Notes: generated from the letters alone by a model not told the origin. A DNA stretch of 20,115 nt from DAOWGG01 sp965369815 (GCA_965369815.1 CBDUQS010000023.1:1-20115), one strand, 5' to 3'; numbered from the stretch's first letter, positions 7,605 through 13,530 are shown. Numbers and translations: made by a program.

Positions 7605-9020
7605 CTATTTCTTCCCGTATCGCTGTTCCTTTTCTTTGAATTCGAGGACTAATGGGGTTCCTGTGAACCCGAATTGTTCGCGCATTCGGTTTTCTAGGTA
7701 GCGTAAGTAGGAGAAATGGAAGTATTTCTTTTTATTCACAAAAAAGACAAATCGAGGTGGATCAACGTCCACTTGAGTGACGTAAAATAGTTTTGGATAC
7801 ACTGCTTTTGTTCCCGATGGCTTGTGTTTTTCGCTGGTTTCGTCGATAAAATGATTCAACTTAGCGGTTGATATTCGTTTATTGCGTTCCTCCTTAATAA
7901 TTTCGAGCTGATCAAAGATTAAGCCTAGGTTCTTTTTGGTGACAGCAGAGGTAAAGACAACCGGTGCCCATGATAAAAATGGGAATTTTCTTTGAAGCTG
8001 ACGAACAAACTTATGCCTTCTTTTTTCTTCGGGGCTCATTCTCTTTTCGCCTCTTTCCTCCCCACCCTCTTCATCTTTTATATCCCATTTATTGGCCAAA
8101 ATCACTAAACCTTTATTGGCTTTTAATATCGTATTGGCAATTTGCTGATCTTGATGAGTGATTTCCTGTGAGCTGTCGATTACCAACAGTGAAATATCAC
8201 TTCGTTCGATCGAAGAAATAGTTCGAAGGACGCTGAAGTACTCAATCCCCTTCGTAATCTTTCCTGGACGCCGCATTCCCGCGGTATCGATAAAATTATA
8301 ATCAACTCCTTTGTGACGAATCATTGTGTCGGTGCTGTCACGAGTGGTATGAGGGGTTTCAGAAACAATCAGCTTTTCCTGATTAGATAAAGCGTTGATG
8401 AGCGAAGATTTTCCTACATTGGTTTTACCCACCAGTGAAATATTTAAATGACTTTGATCAAACTCCATTATTTCTTTATATTGCGCGCTTTTTTTCGTTA
8501 AAAAATGGCGGTCTTTCAGTGCTTTAATCACATCGCTGACCAAGTGATCAACCCCTGATTTATGAATGGCTGAAATAGCGTAAGGCTCACCGAGTCCAAG
8601 CTCATACATATGAGCCAACTCGACCTCCGTTACTGGATGATCGCATTTATTGGCCACGAGTAACACTGGCTTTTTGTTGGATTGAAGCCTTAAAAGCTCC
8701 GCGGCCTTAAAGTCATCACTAGAGAACTCCCCTCGCCCATCCACCATGAATATAATCAGATCTGAGTCTTCTATCGCCACATGCGCTTGTTTCTGCATAT
8801 TGTCTTCAATATCCATGTCGGCCTTCTTCTCGAACTCCAAACCTCCCGTATCCACTAAAAAGAAGTCCATCTCGGAATGATTGATCTTATAGAAGATACG
8901 ATCACGAGTGGTTCCGGCTTCTTCTGCAGTAATCGCCATTTTAGAACCCACCATTCGATTGAAGAAAGTGGATTTTCCAACATTTGGCTTTCCGATGATG
9001 CTGACAATTGGGATTTTCAT
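7605..9020 (-). CDS. der: Ribosome biogenesis GTPase Der (EngA)
   Basis: Double-GTPase essential for maturation of the 50S subunit. The two tandem G domains are both complete. G1 has GKPNVGKST (10-18), GTTRD (36-40), DTGG (57-60) and NKCD (124-127). G2 has GKTNVGKSS (198-206), a second TTRD, DTAG and NKWD. A C-terminal KH-like RNA-binding domain follows (about 375-471, including the PPRFVFFVNK strand). A charged insertion EEGGEERGEKRMSPEEKRR sits between NKWD and the end of G2. At 471 aa the length is normal. The ATG at 9020 is preceded by GGAG nine nt upstream, one of only two plausible Shine-Dalgarno motifs in the window. It is 102 nt downstream of rpsU, and co-transcription of the two ribosome genes is likely. 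Confidence 0.97.
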   Translation of the reverse strand: MKIPIVSIIGKPNVGKSTFFNRMVGSKMAITAEEAGTTRDRIFYKINHSEMDFFLVDTGGLEFEKKADMDIEDNMQKQAHVAIEDSDLIIFMVDGRGEFSSDDFKAAELLRLQSNKKPVLLVANKCDHPVTEVELAHMYELGLGEPYAISAIHKSGVDHLVSDVIKALKDRHFLTKKSAQYKEIMEFDQSHLNISLVGKTNVGKSSLINALSNQEKLIVSETPHTTRDSTDTMIRHKGVDYNFIDTAGMRRPGKITKGIEYFSVLRTISSIERSDISLLVIDSSQEITHQDQQIANTILKANKGLVILANKWDIKDEEGGEERGEKRMSPEEKRRHKFVRQLQRKFPFLSWAPVVFTSAVTKKNLGLIFDQLEIIKEERNKRISTAKLNHFIDETSEKHKPSGTKAVYPKLFYVTQVDVDPPRFVFFVNKKKYFHFSYLRYLENRMREQFGFTGTPLVLEFKEKEQRYGKK

Positions 9021-9122
9021 ATTAAAAAGCTCCGATCACTCATTCAGCGACCAGTTACCATCTTAATTAAAGGACGGGTAAAAAAGGGGCACCTACTAAA
9101 AGGGTCTTCCTCATTCATTTGT

Positions 9123-9329
9123 TTAGCTGTAAAACTGTTCACGCGTTTTTCGTGCACGGTGTTTAGATCGAATAACGGCTGAGTTTCGAGTGAAGATTTT
9201 GGTAGGCTTCTGGTGATGGAAACGTTCTTTTTTAGCCTTGAAAATCGTACGACTTCGCTGAACTACTTGCTTGAAGCGATTCATTAATCTCTCGTTAGAC
9301 TCTCCTTGTTTTTTAGTTGCGTAAATCAT
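9123..9329 (-). CDS. rpsU: Small ribosomal subunit protein bS21
   Basis: bS21 binds the 30S platform near the 3' end of 16S rRNA, next to the anti-Shine-Dalgarno. The 68-aa protein is short and very basic. Recognisable family features are the NERLMNRFKQVVQRS helix (residues 12-26; canonical ...ALRRFKR...), the RxxxHxKPTKIFTRNSAVIRSKHRARK basic tail with the conserved K-P, and the overall two-helix layout. The start is fixed by a perfect ribosome binding site AAAGGAGGT ending 5 nt before the ATG, the strongest in the window. It is followed by der and preceded by its own predicted promoter and a REP-palindrome unit. The strong SD in a genome region otherwise lacking them suggests translational autoregulation. 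Confidence 0.88.
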   Translation of the reverse strand: MIYATKKQGESNERLMNRFKQVVQRSRTIFKAKKERFHHQKPTKIFTRNSAVIRSKHRARKTREQFYS

Positions 9330-9334
9330 TATTT

Positions 9335-9343
9335 ACCTCCTTT
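9335..9343 (-). promoter_or_regulatory. Perfect Shine-Dalgarno of rpsU
   Basis: On the minus strand AAAGGAGGT, then AAATA, then ATG (plus 9327-9329). Nine contiguous bases can pair with the usual 16S 3' end. About 20 other starts inspected in this window lack any comparable motif; only der (GGAG) comes near. Confidence 0.9.
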
Positions 9344-9362
9344 GTTAAGTTAAAGCTCAACT

Positions 9363-9390
9363 ATTCTATACGATTTCTTTGAAAATGCAA
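9363..9390 (-). promoter_or_regulatory. Possible promoter for rpsU-der
   Basis: On the minus strand, -35-like TTGCAT (plus 9385-9390), a 16-nt spacer and -10 TAGAAT (plus 9363-9368), leaving a leader of roughly 25-30 nt before the rpsU ATG. The -10 is a 5/6 match; the -35 is weak (3/6). Confidence 0.4.
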
Positions 9391-9403
9391 ATTGTTTTTA
9401 AGA

Positions 9404-9500
9404 GGTATTGCCTCGCAGGTTAGAAAACCTACTCTGCAAAGCTTAATTAAAAAACCTTCCATCGGTCGGAACGAAGGCTTTCCAGCCTGCGAGACGACCA
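9404..9500. repeat. BIME-like pair of REP palindromes, unit 2 (upstream of rpsU)
   Basis: Two oppositely oriented hairpins, 58 bp apart, with the same left-to-right order as unit 1. The first, read on the minus strand, has stem AGGTT/AACCT and loop TTCT followed by GCGA (plus 9417-9430). The second, on the plus strand, has stem AGGCT/AGCCT with loop TTCC (9475-9488), enclosed by an outer GGTCG/CGACC stem (9464-9468 with 9495-9499). The second hairpin matches the inverted first hairpin of unit 1 at 28 of 34 positions, including a compensatory base-pair change. It lies between the divergent rpsU and ybaB genes. Confidence 0.75.
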
Positions 9501-9575
9501 CACCATGTTTCCCGTTTCCTATTCCAAATTCCTATGATAGAATTGCCTCTGATTTATCACCTAAAAATAAACACT

Positions 9576-9875
9576 ATGGGATTCATGGGTAAGGCGAAAG
9601 ACCTTTATAAACTTCAAAAACAGGCGAAAGATATTAAGAAACAGCTTAAAAAAATTCATATTGAAGCTGAGCACGGTGGTGTGGTTATCACCTGTGACGG
9701 TGAGCAACGCTTTGTGAGCGCTAAAGTGACGGAGGAATTTTCTGGCGACAATCAAAAGCTTGCCAATACCTTTGTGGAAGCGGCCAATAAAGCGATCAAA
9801 AAATCTCAACAGATCGGAGCTGAAAAGATGAAGGATGTAATGGGAGATATGGGGGGAATGTTTGGAGGAGAGTAA
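9576..9875 (+). CDS. ybaB: YbaB/EbfC family nucleoid-associated protein
   Basis: Small dimeric DNA-binding protein that coats the nucleoid and is often encoded near dnaX/recR in other bacteria; here dnaX is nearby but not adjacent. The 99-aa product has the typical architecture: N-terminal helix (KAKDLYKLQKQAKDIKKQLKK), the beta strands IEAEHGGVVITCDGEQRFVSAKV, then a C-terminal amphipathic helix (NKAIKKSQQIGAEKMKDVM) and a Gly/Met-rich tail (GDMGGMFGGE). The upstream frame extends to an ATG at 9534, but the extra 14 residues (MIELPLIYHLKINT) do not belong to the family and TATGAT at 9533-9538 could be a promoter -10, so I prefer 9576; 9585 is also possible. No ribosome binding site is visible for any of them. 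The stop codon sits in the loop of a small GGAGAG/CTCTCC hairpin (9867-9882). Confidence 0.92.
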   Translation: MGFMGKAKDLYKLQKQAKDIKKQLKKIHIEAEHGGVVITCDGEQRFVSAKVTEEFSGDNQKLANTFVEAANKAIKKSQQIGAEKMKDVMGDMGGMFGGE

Positions 9876-10062
9876 ACTCTCCTTCTGAACCCCTTTCAAA
9901 AAGTGGTTCAGTACTCCCCAAACAGGTGTTTTCGCCCGCCACCAAGCTCGCTAAGCTTCGTCCCGCCTAATCCCGATGTCCATCGGGACAGCGTCGGGTA
10001 CTACGCCCGCTCACTTGCTTATGGGCTCACCTATTTATATATTGAAGATTAGAATAGATTAA
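9876..10062. other. GC-rich hairpin-rich spacer between ybaB and mltG
   Basis: No coding frame is supported in this gap. It holds several small inverted repeats: CTGAACC/GGTTCAG (9885-9891 with 9905-9911), AAGCT/AGCTT around 9950-9958, a perfect TCCCGAT/ATCGGGA hairpin with 4-nt loop (9971-9988) and GCCC/GGGC (10005-10008 with 10023-10026). The base composition of about 9930-10015 is clearly more GC-rich than the flanks. None of the hairpins is followed by a good T tract. I found no tRNA cloverleaf on either strand. The last 45 nt return to AT-rich sequence and carry the mltG promoter. Confidence 0.6.
10015..10043 (+). promoter_or_regulatory. Possible promoter for mltG
   Basis: -35-like TTGCTT (10015-10020), 17-nt spacer, -10 TATATT (10038-10043, 5/6 match), 19 nt before the mltG ATG. 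The -35 is weak. Confidence 0.4.
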
Positions 10063-11055
10063 ATGAAAAAATTCTCCACACTCATTATTATTGGTCTTTT
10101 TGGCTTTGGCGTGTTCTGGTTTTACCAGAATTACATCAGTGCGCTCAATTATTCGCTATCGCCAAATTCAGACGCGCGTGTGGTCATCGATATCAAACAA
10201 GGCACTTCCGCCAACGGAATCGCTGACCTTTTACTGGAAAAAGGACTGATTAAGAACGAATTCGCTTTTAAAATGTACTTAAAGCAAAACAAGCTCGCTA
10301 ATCAACTCAAAGCGGGTCGAATGGTTCTTCAGGAAAACTTTGATTTAAAAGAAATTGTTACCGCTTTAATTGAAGGGAAAAGCGAAGAAATGGCCGTCAC
10401 CTTACTCGAAGGATGGACGGCGGAACAAATTGGTGAGCATTTGGAGTCTGTTGGACTCACCACGAAAGAGGAATTTATGGATTGCACTACGGGTTGTGAG
10501 CTGACTTCCGACATTCTGCCCGATGGTTATGTGGAAGGATACCTTTACCCTGACACGTATTTTGTAAACTTCAGCAGTTACTCCGATCGATCCTTCATCA
10601 ATCGCCTTGTTGGCACGCTTGAAGGTAAATTGGACGATGACGATTGGTCTGCCATCGAAGCGAGCGATCATACGTTCGAAGAAATCATGATCATGGCGTC
10701 GATTGTCGAAAAGGAAGAGCGAAACGAAAAAGAACAATCCACCGTGGCTGGTATTTTATGGAGTCGATTCGACAATGGAGTAGGCCTCGGCGCCGATGCC
10801 ACCGTTTTATACGCGCTCGGACGAACGAAAGGTGGGCTTACTTACAATGATCTCCAAATCGACAGCCCGTACAACACCCGTAAATACCGTGGCTTACCGC
10901 CAACGCCGATTTCTAATCCTGGCATTTTCTCCGTTCTCGCGGCCATTCACCCTAAAGATACCAACTACTTCTACTACCTTCACGATTCAGATGGTGTGAT
11001 TCATTATGCGGAGACTTTGGATGGGCATAATATCAATAAGCGAGATCATTTATAG
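10063..11055 (+). CDS. mltG: Endolytic murein transglycosylase MltG (YceG-like)
   Basis: Membrane-anchored lytic transglycosylase that cleaves nascent glycan strands and sets their length. Residues 5-22 form a single N-terminal membrane anchor with the rest outside. A LysM-like region follows (about 40-105: VVIDIKQGTSANGIADLLLEKGLI, then the AGRMVL strand), and then the YceG catalytic domain with LEGWTAEQIGEHL (115-127), EGYLYPDTYF (158-167), the catalytic Glu216 in MASIVEKE (equivalent to E. coli Glu218), and the C-terminal DSPYNTRKYRGLPPTPISNPG block (266-287). The length (330 aa) is normal. An acidic stretch DDDDW sits near 191-195. No Shine-Dalgarno precedes the ATG. The gene converges on the Phd-like gene 3 nt away. 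Its presence indicates a peptidoglycan wall. Confidence 0.96.
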   Translation: MKKFSTLIIIGLFGFGVFWFYQNYISALNYSLSPNSDARVVIDIKQGTSANGIADLLLEKGLIKNEFAFKMYLKQNKLANQLKAGRMVLQENFDLKEIVTALIEGKSEEMAVTLLEGWTAEQIGEHLESVGLTTKEEFMDCTTGCELTSDILPDGYVEGYLYPDTYFVNFSSYSDRSFINRLVGTLEGKLDDDDWSAIEASDHTFEEIMIMASIVEKEERNEKEQSTVAGILWSRFDNGVGLGADATVLYALGRTKGGLTYNDLQIDSPYNTRKYRGLPPTPISNPGIFSVLAAIHPKDTNYFYYLHDSDGVIHYAETLDGHNINKRDHL

Positions 11056-11058
11056 GAT

Positions 11059-11472
11059 CTAACCCAATTCTAAGCTTGGTGGTGGTGATAGTAAGGCTAA
11101 GGTTCTTCCTCTTCGTTTTATTAAAAAAGATTCCCCTTTTTTAGTTCGCTCAATTAATTGACCTCTTTGGGAATCAAATAGCCTAGGTGAAATTGTTGTT
11201 ACTCCTTTTTCAGTTTCAGTAAATGGTCCTAACTTGGCCATTATTTCACCCTTTCTTTTTATTAAAAATTCATGTCCACGAGCACAAGCCTCTAATATCT
11301 CACTCCGCCTATCATTCAAGGTGCTAGGGGGAATAATCTCAACTCCTGACAGCAACCCTTGCACAGAAGCTCTTAGCTCAAGGTAGGTTTTATCAGCAGC
11401 TTCATAGTCCTCCGTTAAAAGGTGTCTTAAAATTGCATCTAATTTATCCTTTGTTTCACTAAGTTTCTCCAT
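11059..11472 (-). CDS. Protein with two tandem Phd/YefM antitoxin-like units
   Basis: 137-aa protein with a helical N-terminus (1-42) followed by two similar units, residues 47-84 and 94-131. Aligned without gaps they share 14 of 38 positions, including the block FLIKR-x-G and the later A-x-L-x-P. Each unit reads like the N-terminal DNA-binding half of Phd/YefM antitoxins (a helix, 'G..FLI+R.G', then 'A.L.P'). That resemblance is my own pattern recognition and needs a profile search. No toxin gene is directly adjacent on the same strand, but the gene is divergent from higBA across a 200-nt spacer. Possible roles are an orphan antitoxin or a DNA-binding regulator. It has its own predicted promoter. 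Its stop is 3 nt from the convergent mltG stop. Confidence 0.75.
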   Translation of the reverse strand: MEKLSETKDKLDAILRHLLTEDYEAADKTYLELRASVQGLLSGVEIIPPSTLNDRRSEILEACARGHEFLIKRKGEIMAKLGPFTETEKGVTTISPRLFDSQRGQLIERTKKGESFLIKRRGRTLALLSPPPSLELG

Positions 11473-11498
11473 TTCTTTAATTTAAGATAAGGCTTAGT

Positions 11499-11528
11499 AT
11501 ATTACTAATATTTTTATTTATTTGTCAA
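11499..11528 (-). promoter_or_regulatory. Predicted promoter for the Phd-like gene
   Basis: Minus strand TTGACA (plus 11523-11528, 6/6), 18-nt spacer, TAATAT (plus 11499-11504, 4/6), about 27 nt upstream of the ATG at 11472, in very AT-rich sequence. Confidence 0.45.
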
Positions 11529-11617
11529 TCAATTTGATATATAAAAAGAGTGATAAATCGGCATAATGAAAATGAGCGGAAGTGGCTGTAAAAAGTATCT
11601 CAGTGATACCATTTGAC

Positions 11618-11655
11618 TAATAACGCTTGACATTATTACTGTGATGCGTTATTAT
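11618..11655 (+). promoter_or_regulatory. higBA promoter with overlapping operator palindrome
   Basis: TTGACA (11627-11632, 6/6), 17-nt spacer and TATTAT (11650-11655, 5/6) form a near-consensus promoter, placing transcription start about 12 nt before the higB ATG. A perfect 9-bp inverted repeat TAATAACGC/GCGTTATTA (11618-11626 and 11646-11654) encloses the -35 and overlaps the -10. This is the expected arrangement for autorepression by the HigA antitoxin. A second small palindrome GTATC/GATAC lies just upstream (11595-11609). Confidence 0.75.
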
Positions 11656-11674
11656 TGTTGTGTAATTTCAGATT

Positions 11675-11959
11675 ATGATCAAGAGTTTTAACTGTAAAGA
11701 AACTGAGAAGTTGTTCGATCGAGAAACAACTAAAAAGTGGTCTCCGAATTTAAAGAAAATAGGTAGACGAAAGCTTTTAATCATCAATGCGGCCACGGAG
11801 CTAGTGGATCTTAGAGTTCCACCTGGAAATGAGCTGGAAAAACTCAAGGGCAATCGAAAAGGGCAACATAGCATCCGAATAAACAAACAATGGAGAATTT
11901 GTTTTAAATGGAAGAGTGGAAATGCTTACAATGTCGAAATCGTCGATTATCACAACTAA
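11675..11959 (+). CDS. higB: HigB-family toxin (RelE-like mRNA interferase)
   Basis: Toxin of a type II toxin-antitoxin pair; HigB toxins have a RelE/ParE fold and cleave mRNA at the ribosome. The 94-aa length is typical. Diagnostic features are the N-terminal IKSFNCKETEKLFDRE strand-helix, the basic helix WSPNLKKIGRRKLLIINAA (23-41), LRVPPGNELEKLKGNRKGQ (46-64, canonical 'LxxPPGNRLExLkGdR.G'), the core strands HSIRINKQWRICFKW and the C-terminal VEIVDYH (87-93). All are intact, so the toxin is probably active. The toxin-first order with higA 23 nt downstream is the hallmark of hig loci. Expression is from the strong promoter/operator immediately upstream; the leader is only about 12 nt with no Shine-Dalgarno. 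Confidence 0.95.
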   Translation: MIKSFNCKETEKLFDRETTKKWSPNLKKIGRRKLLIINAATELVDLRVPPGNELEKLKGNRKGQHSIRINKQWRICFKWKSGNAYNVEIVDYHN

Positions 11960-11982
11960 CTTACTACTTAAACCTCGTCTAA

Positions 11983-12285
11983 ATGAGCAGAAAAATGCAA
12001 CCCATCCATCCTGGCGAAATTCTATTAGAAGAATTTATAAAGCCATTTAAAATTAGCCAGTATAAAGTGGCTAAAGACATCAATGTGCCTGCAGTGCGTA
12101 TTAATGAAATTGTGCATGGAAATAGGGCTATTACCGCCGATACCGCTCTTAGGCTTGGTAAATTTTTTGGAAACACAGCTGAGTTTTGGCTTAATTTACA
12201 ATCACGATACGAATTAGAGTTGCAGGAAGATATACTGGCCGATAGACTTGAGAATGAGGTTAGAGTATTTCAATTTGCTATGTAA
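11983..12285 (+). CDS. higA: HigA-family antitoxin, XRE-type repressor
   Basis: Antitoxin that binds HigB and represses the operon through its HTH domain. The 100-aa protein matches the HigA addiction-module family across its whole length: HPGEILLEEFIKPFKIS (9-25), the helix-turn-helix KVAKDINVPAVRINEIVHG (28-46), the signature NRAITADTALRLGKFFGNT (47-65) and AEFWLNLQSRYELE (66-79). An upstream in-frame alternative is absent; MSRK and MQPIHPGE (Met5) are both possible starts. The probable operator is the 9-bp palindrome over the higB promoter. The stop codon is followed after 1 nt by the ATG of the pentapeptide-repeat gene, so the three genes are likely one operon. Confidence 0.95.
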   Translation: MSRKMQPIHPGEILLEEFIKPFKISQYKVAKDINVPAVRINEIVHGNRAITADTALRLGKFFGNTAEFWLNLQSRYELELQEDILADRLENEVRVFQFAM

Positions 12286-12286
12286 T

Positions 12287-12865
12287 ATGCCCTTCACTTC
12301 AAAAATCTACAACAAAGAAACCTTTCAAAAGCTCTCGTTGCCCAAGCGCGATATAAGCAGTAAAGAGTTTACGGATTGTACTTTTAAGGACTGTGATTTT
12401 ACCGAAAGTAAATTCTCTGGTTCGGTTTTTATCGATTGTACCTTTTTAAGATGTAATCTCTCCAACATCAAAGTGGATAATGTGAGTTTGCAGGACGTGG
12501 TTTTTGAAGAGTGTAAGTTGTTCGGTATTTTGTTTTTAACTCTCAATAAACTACTCGTGAGCACGTCTTTTAAAGAATCTAAGATTGAGCTTTGCAGTTT
12601 TGACCACTTAGATATGAGGAATTTTAAATTCTTAAACTGCACCATTCGGGAAACCGATTTTACCAACGCAAACCTAAAAGGCGTCGACTTTGGCGCTTCC
12701 GATCTGCAAGCCAGCAAATTCGTTAATTCGAACCTGGAACAAGCGAACTTCGTCGGCGCTACCCGTTATTACATCGACCCGACACAGAATCGTCTTAAAA
12801 AAGCTAAGTTTTCATCTCCAGATGTTTTGAACTTGTTGATGGGGTTTGAGATTGAGGTGGGGTGA
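12287..12865 (+). CDS. Pentapeptide-repeat protein, Qnr/McbG-like
   Basis: 192-aa right-handed quadrilateral beta-helix protein. Repeats of the A(D/N)LxX or C.F..C.F form run almost throughout, for example FTDCTFKDCDFTESKFSGS, FIDCTFLRCNLS and FTNANLKGVDFGASDLQASK. The C-terminal YYIDPTQNRLKKAKFS followed by a short helix (LNLLMGFEIEV) is the ending I associate with Qnr/McbG-type pentapeptide proteins, which mimic B-form DNA and bind gyrase. An upstream start at 12248 would overlap higA by 38 nt and add residues that do not look like the family, so I take the ATG 1 nt after the higA stop. Role here is unknown: it may protect topoisomerases or be cargo of the toxin-antitoxin operon. Several Cys in place of the usual Ala/Ser may pack inside the helix. 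Confidence 0.85.
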   Translation: MPFTSKIYNKETFQKLSLPKRDISSKEFTDCTFKDCDFTESKFSGSVFIDCTFLRCNLSNIKVDNVSLQDVVFEECKLFGILFLTLNKLLVSTSFKESKIELCSFDHLDMRNFKFLNCTIRETDFTNANLKGVDFGASDLQASKFVNSNLEQANFVGATRYYIDPTQNRLKKAKFSSPDVLNLLMGFEIEVG

Positions 12866-12912
12866 TTGAGAATAAAAAGACAGCACCATGCTCGCTTCAG
12901 ACCTCGTTATTT

Positions 12913-12946
12913 CCGGAGCAGATTTGTAATCTGGTTCGAAATATTT
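12913..12946 (+). repeat. RAYT-associated REP palindrome, copy E
   Basis: 34-bp sequence identical to 14190-14223. Its core is the hairpin CAGATT/AATCTG (12919-12924 with 12928-12933, loop TGT), followed by GGTTCG and an AT-rich tail that is partly repeated (TCGAAATATTT twice). It ends 12 bp from the RAYT stop codon and is in inverted orientation relative to copy F on the other side of the RAYT gene. Confidence 0.85.
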
Positions 12947-12958
12947 TCGAAATATTTT

Positions 12959-13462
12959 TTAAATTGGCAACTCACTTATCTCTATCCTCGTCGACACCTT
13001 GCTAACCGATGACCATCGCCAGTCCCCTGGCTCGTGAACATATAGCTTATTTACAGGATTATAATGAATGTAGTTAAGCTTTTGCTCAAAGAAATCCTCA
13101 TCAAGAATCAATTTTGGACAGTTCGTTTTTTTCCAAAATTCATATCGACCATCCTTTTCAAATAATTTGAGAATATTTGGCTCATTCTCTATTAAGTTAT
13201 CTTTGAATGCTTTTGATAAATATTTCTTCATATCGCGAATAACCGCGCCTAAGTCAGGGGCTGATCCGATAAAATGAAGATGGTTCAGCATAAAAACAAA
13301 TCCATAAACTTTTAATCCTTTGTTTTGCTGGCAATAAACGAAGCTATCTTCGAGTAACTTAAAACGCTCATGGCGGTCAAGGAGGTAGTACCAGTTTTTG
13401 ACCGTGAATGTGACGAAATGGATTTGGTCTTTTAATTCATTAATAACCCGTAATGAAGGCAT
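12959..13462 (-). CDS. REP-associated tyrosine transposase (RAYT, Y1_Tnp/TnpA-REP)
   Basis: Single-domain HUH-family nuclease related to IS200/IS605 transposases, thought to mobilise REP palindromes via single-stranded DNA. Length 167 aa is typical. HFVTFTVKNWYYLLDR (15-30) is the first strand of the fold; the metal-binding HUH motif is H61-L-H63 in FMLNHLHFIG (57-66); the helix KLNYIHYNPVNKLYV (128-142) holds the candidate catalytic Tyr131 in the Y-I-x-x-N-P block; GDWRWSS (146-152) is the family's C-terminal marker. Catalytic motifs are intact, so the enzyme may be active. It is flanked within 12 and 44 bp by inverted copies (E and F) of one palindrome, the classical REPtron layout. No Shine-Dalgarno is present. 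The predicted promoter uses a -35 inside palindrome F. Confidence 0.93.
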   Translation of the reverse strand: MPSLRVINELKDQIHFVTFTVKNWYYLLDRHERFKLLEDSFVYCQQNKGLKVYGFVFMLNHLHFIGSAPDLGAVIRDMKKYLSKAFKDNLIENEPNILKLFEKDGRYEFWKKTNCPKLILDEDFFEQKLNYIHYNPVNKLYVHEPGDWRWSSVSKVSTRIEISELPI

Positions 13463-13492
13463 AAAATTCGTTTAAATACAATAAAGTGGGTT

Positions 13493-13521
13493 ATTATAAA
13501 TATTTTGGAGACAGATTGCAA
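13493..13521 (-). promoter_or_regulatory. Predicted RAYT promoter overlapping REP palindrome F
   Basis: On the minus strand TTGCAA (13516-13521, 4/6), 17-nt spacer and a consensus TATAAT (plus 13493-13498), about 30 nt before the RAYT ATG. The -35 hexamer is the very centre of the CAGATT-GCA-AATCTG hairpin, so binding of the transposase to its palindrome would compete with RNA polymerase. Confidence 0.55.
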
Positions 13522-13530
13522 ATCTGCTCC
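13507..13530 (-). repeat. RAYT-associated REP palindrome, copy F
   Basis: Inverted relative to copies E and G. The hairpin consists of GGAG (13507-13510), a bulged A, CAGATT, loop GCA, AATCTG, CTCC (13527-13530), a 10-bp stem with one bulge. Bulged stems are typical of REP substrates. Its minus-strand continuation into an A/T-rich AAATATTT tail matches the tails of E and G. Confidence 0.8.

Noticed and set aside
9534..9575. Longer start for ybaB
   Set aside because: The added residues are not family-like and the region resembles a promoter -10 (TATGAT).
9867..9882. Rho-independent terminator at the ybaB stop (GGAGAG/CTCTCC)
   Set aside because: The stem is short and only TTCTG follows; too weak to call.
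9876..10062. tRNA or known riboswitch in the GC-rich spacer
   Set aside because: No cloverleaf, TTCRA arm or recognisable aptamer core could be drawn on either strand.
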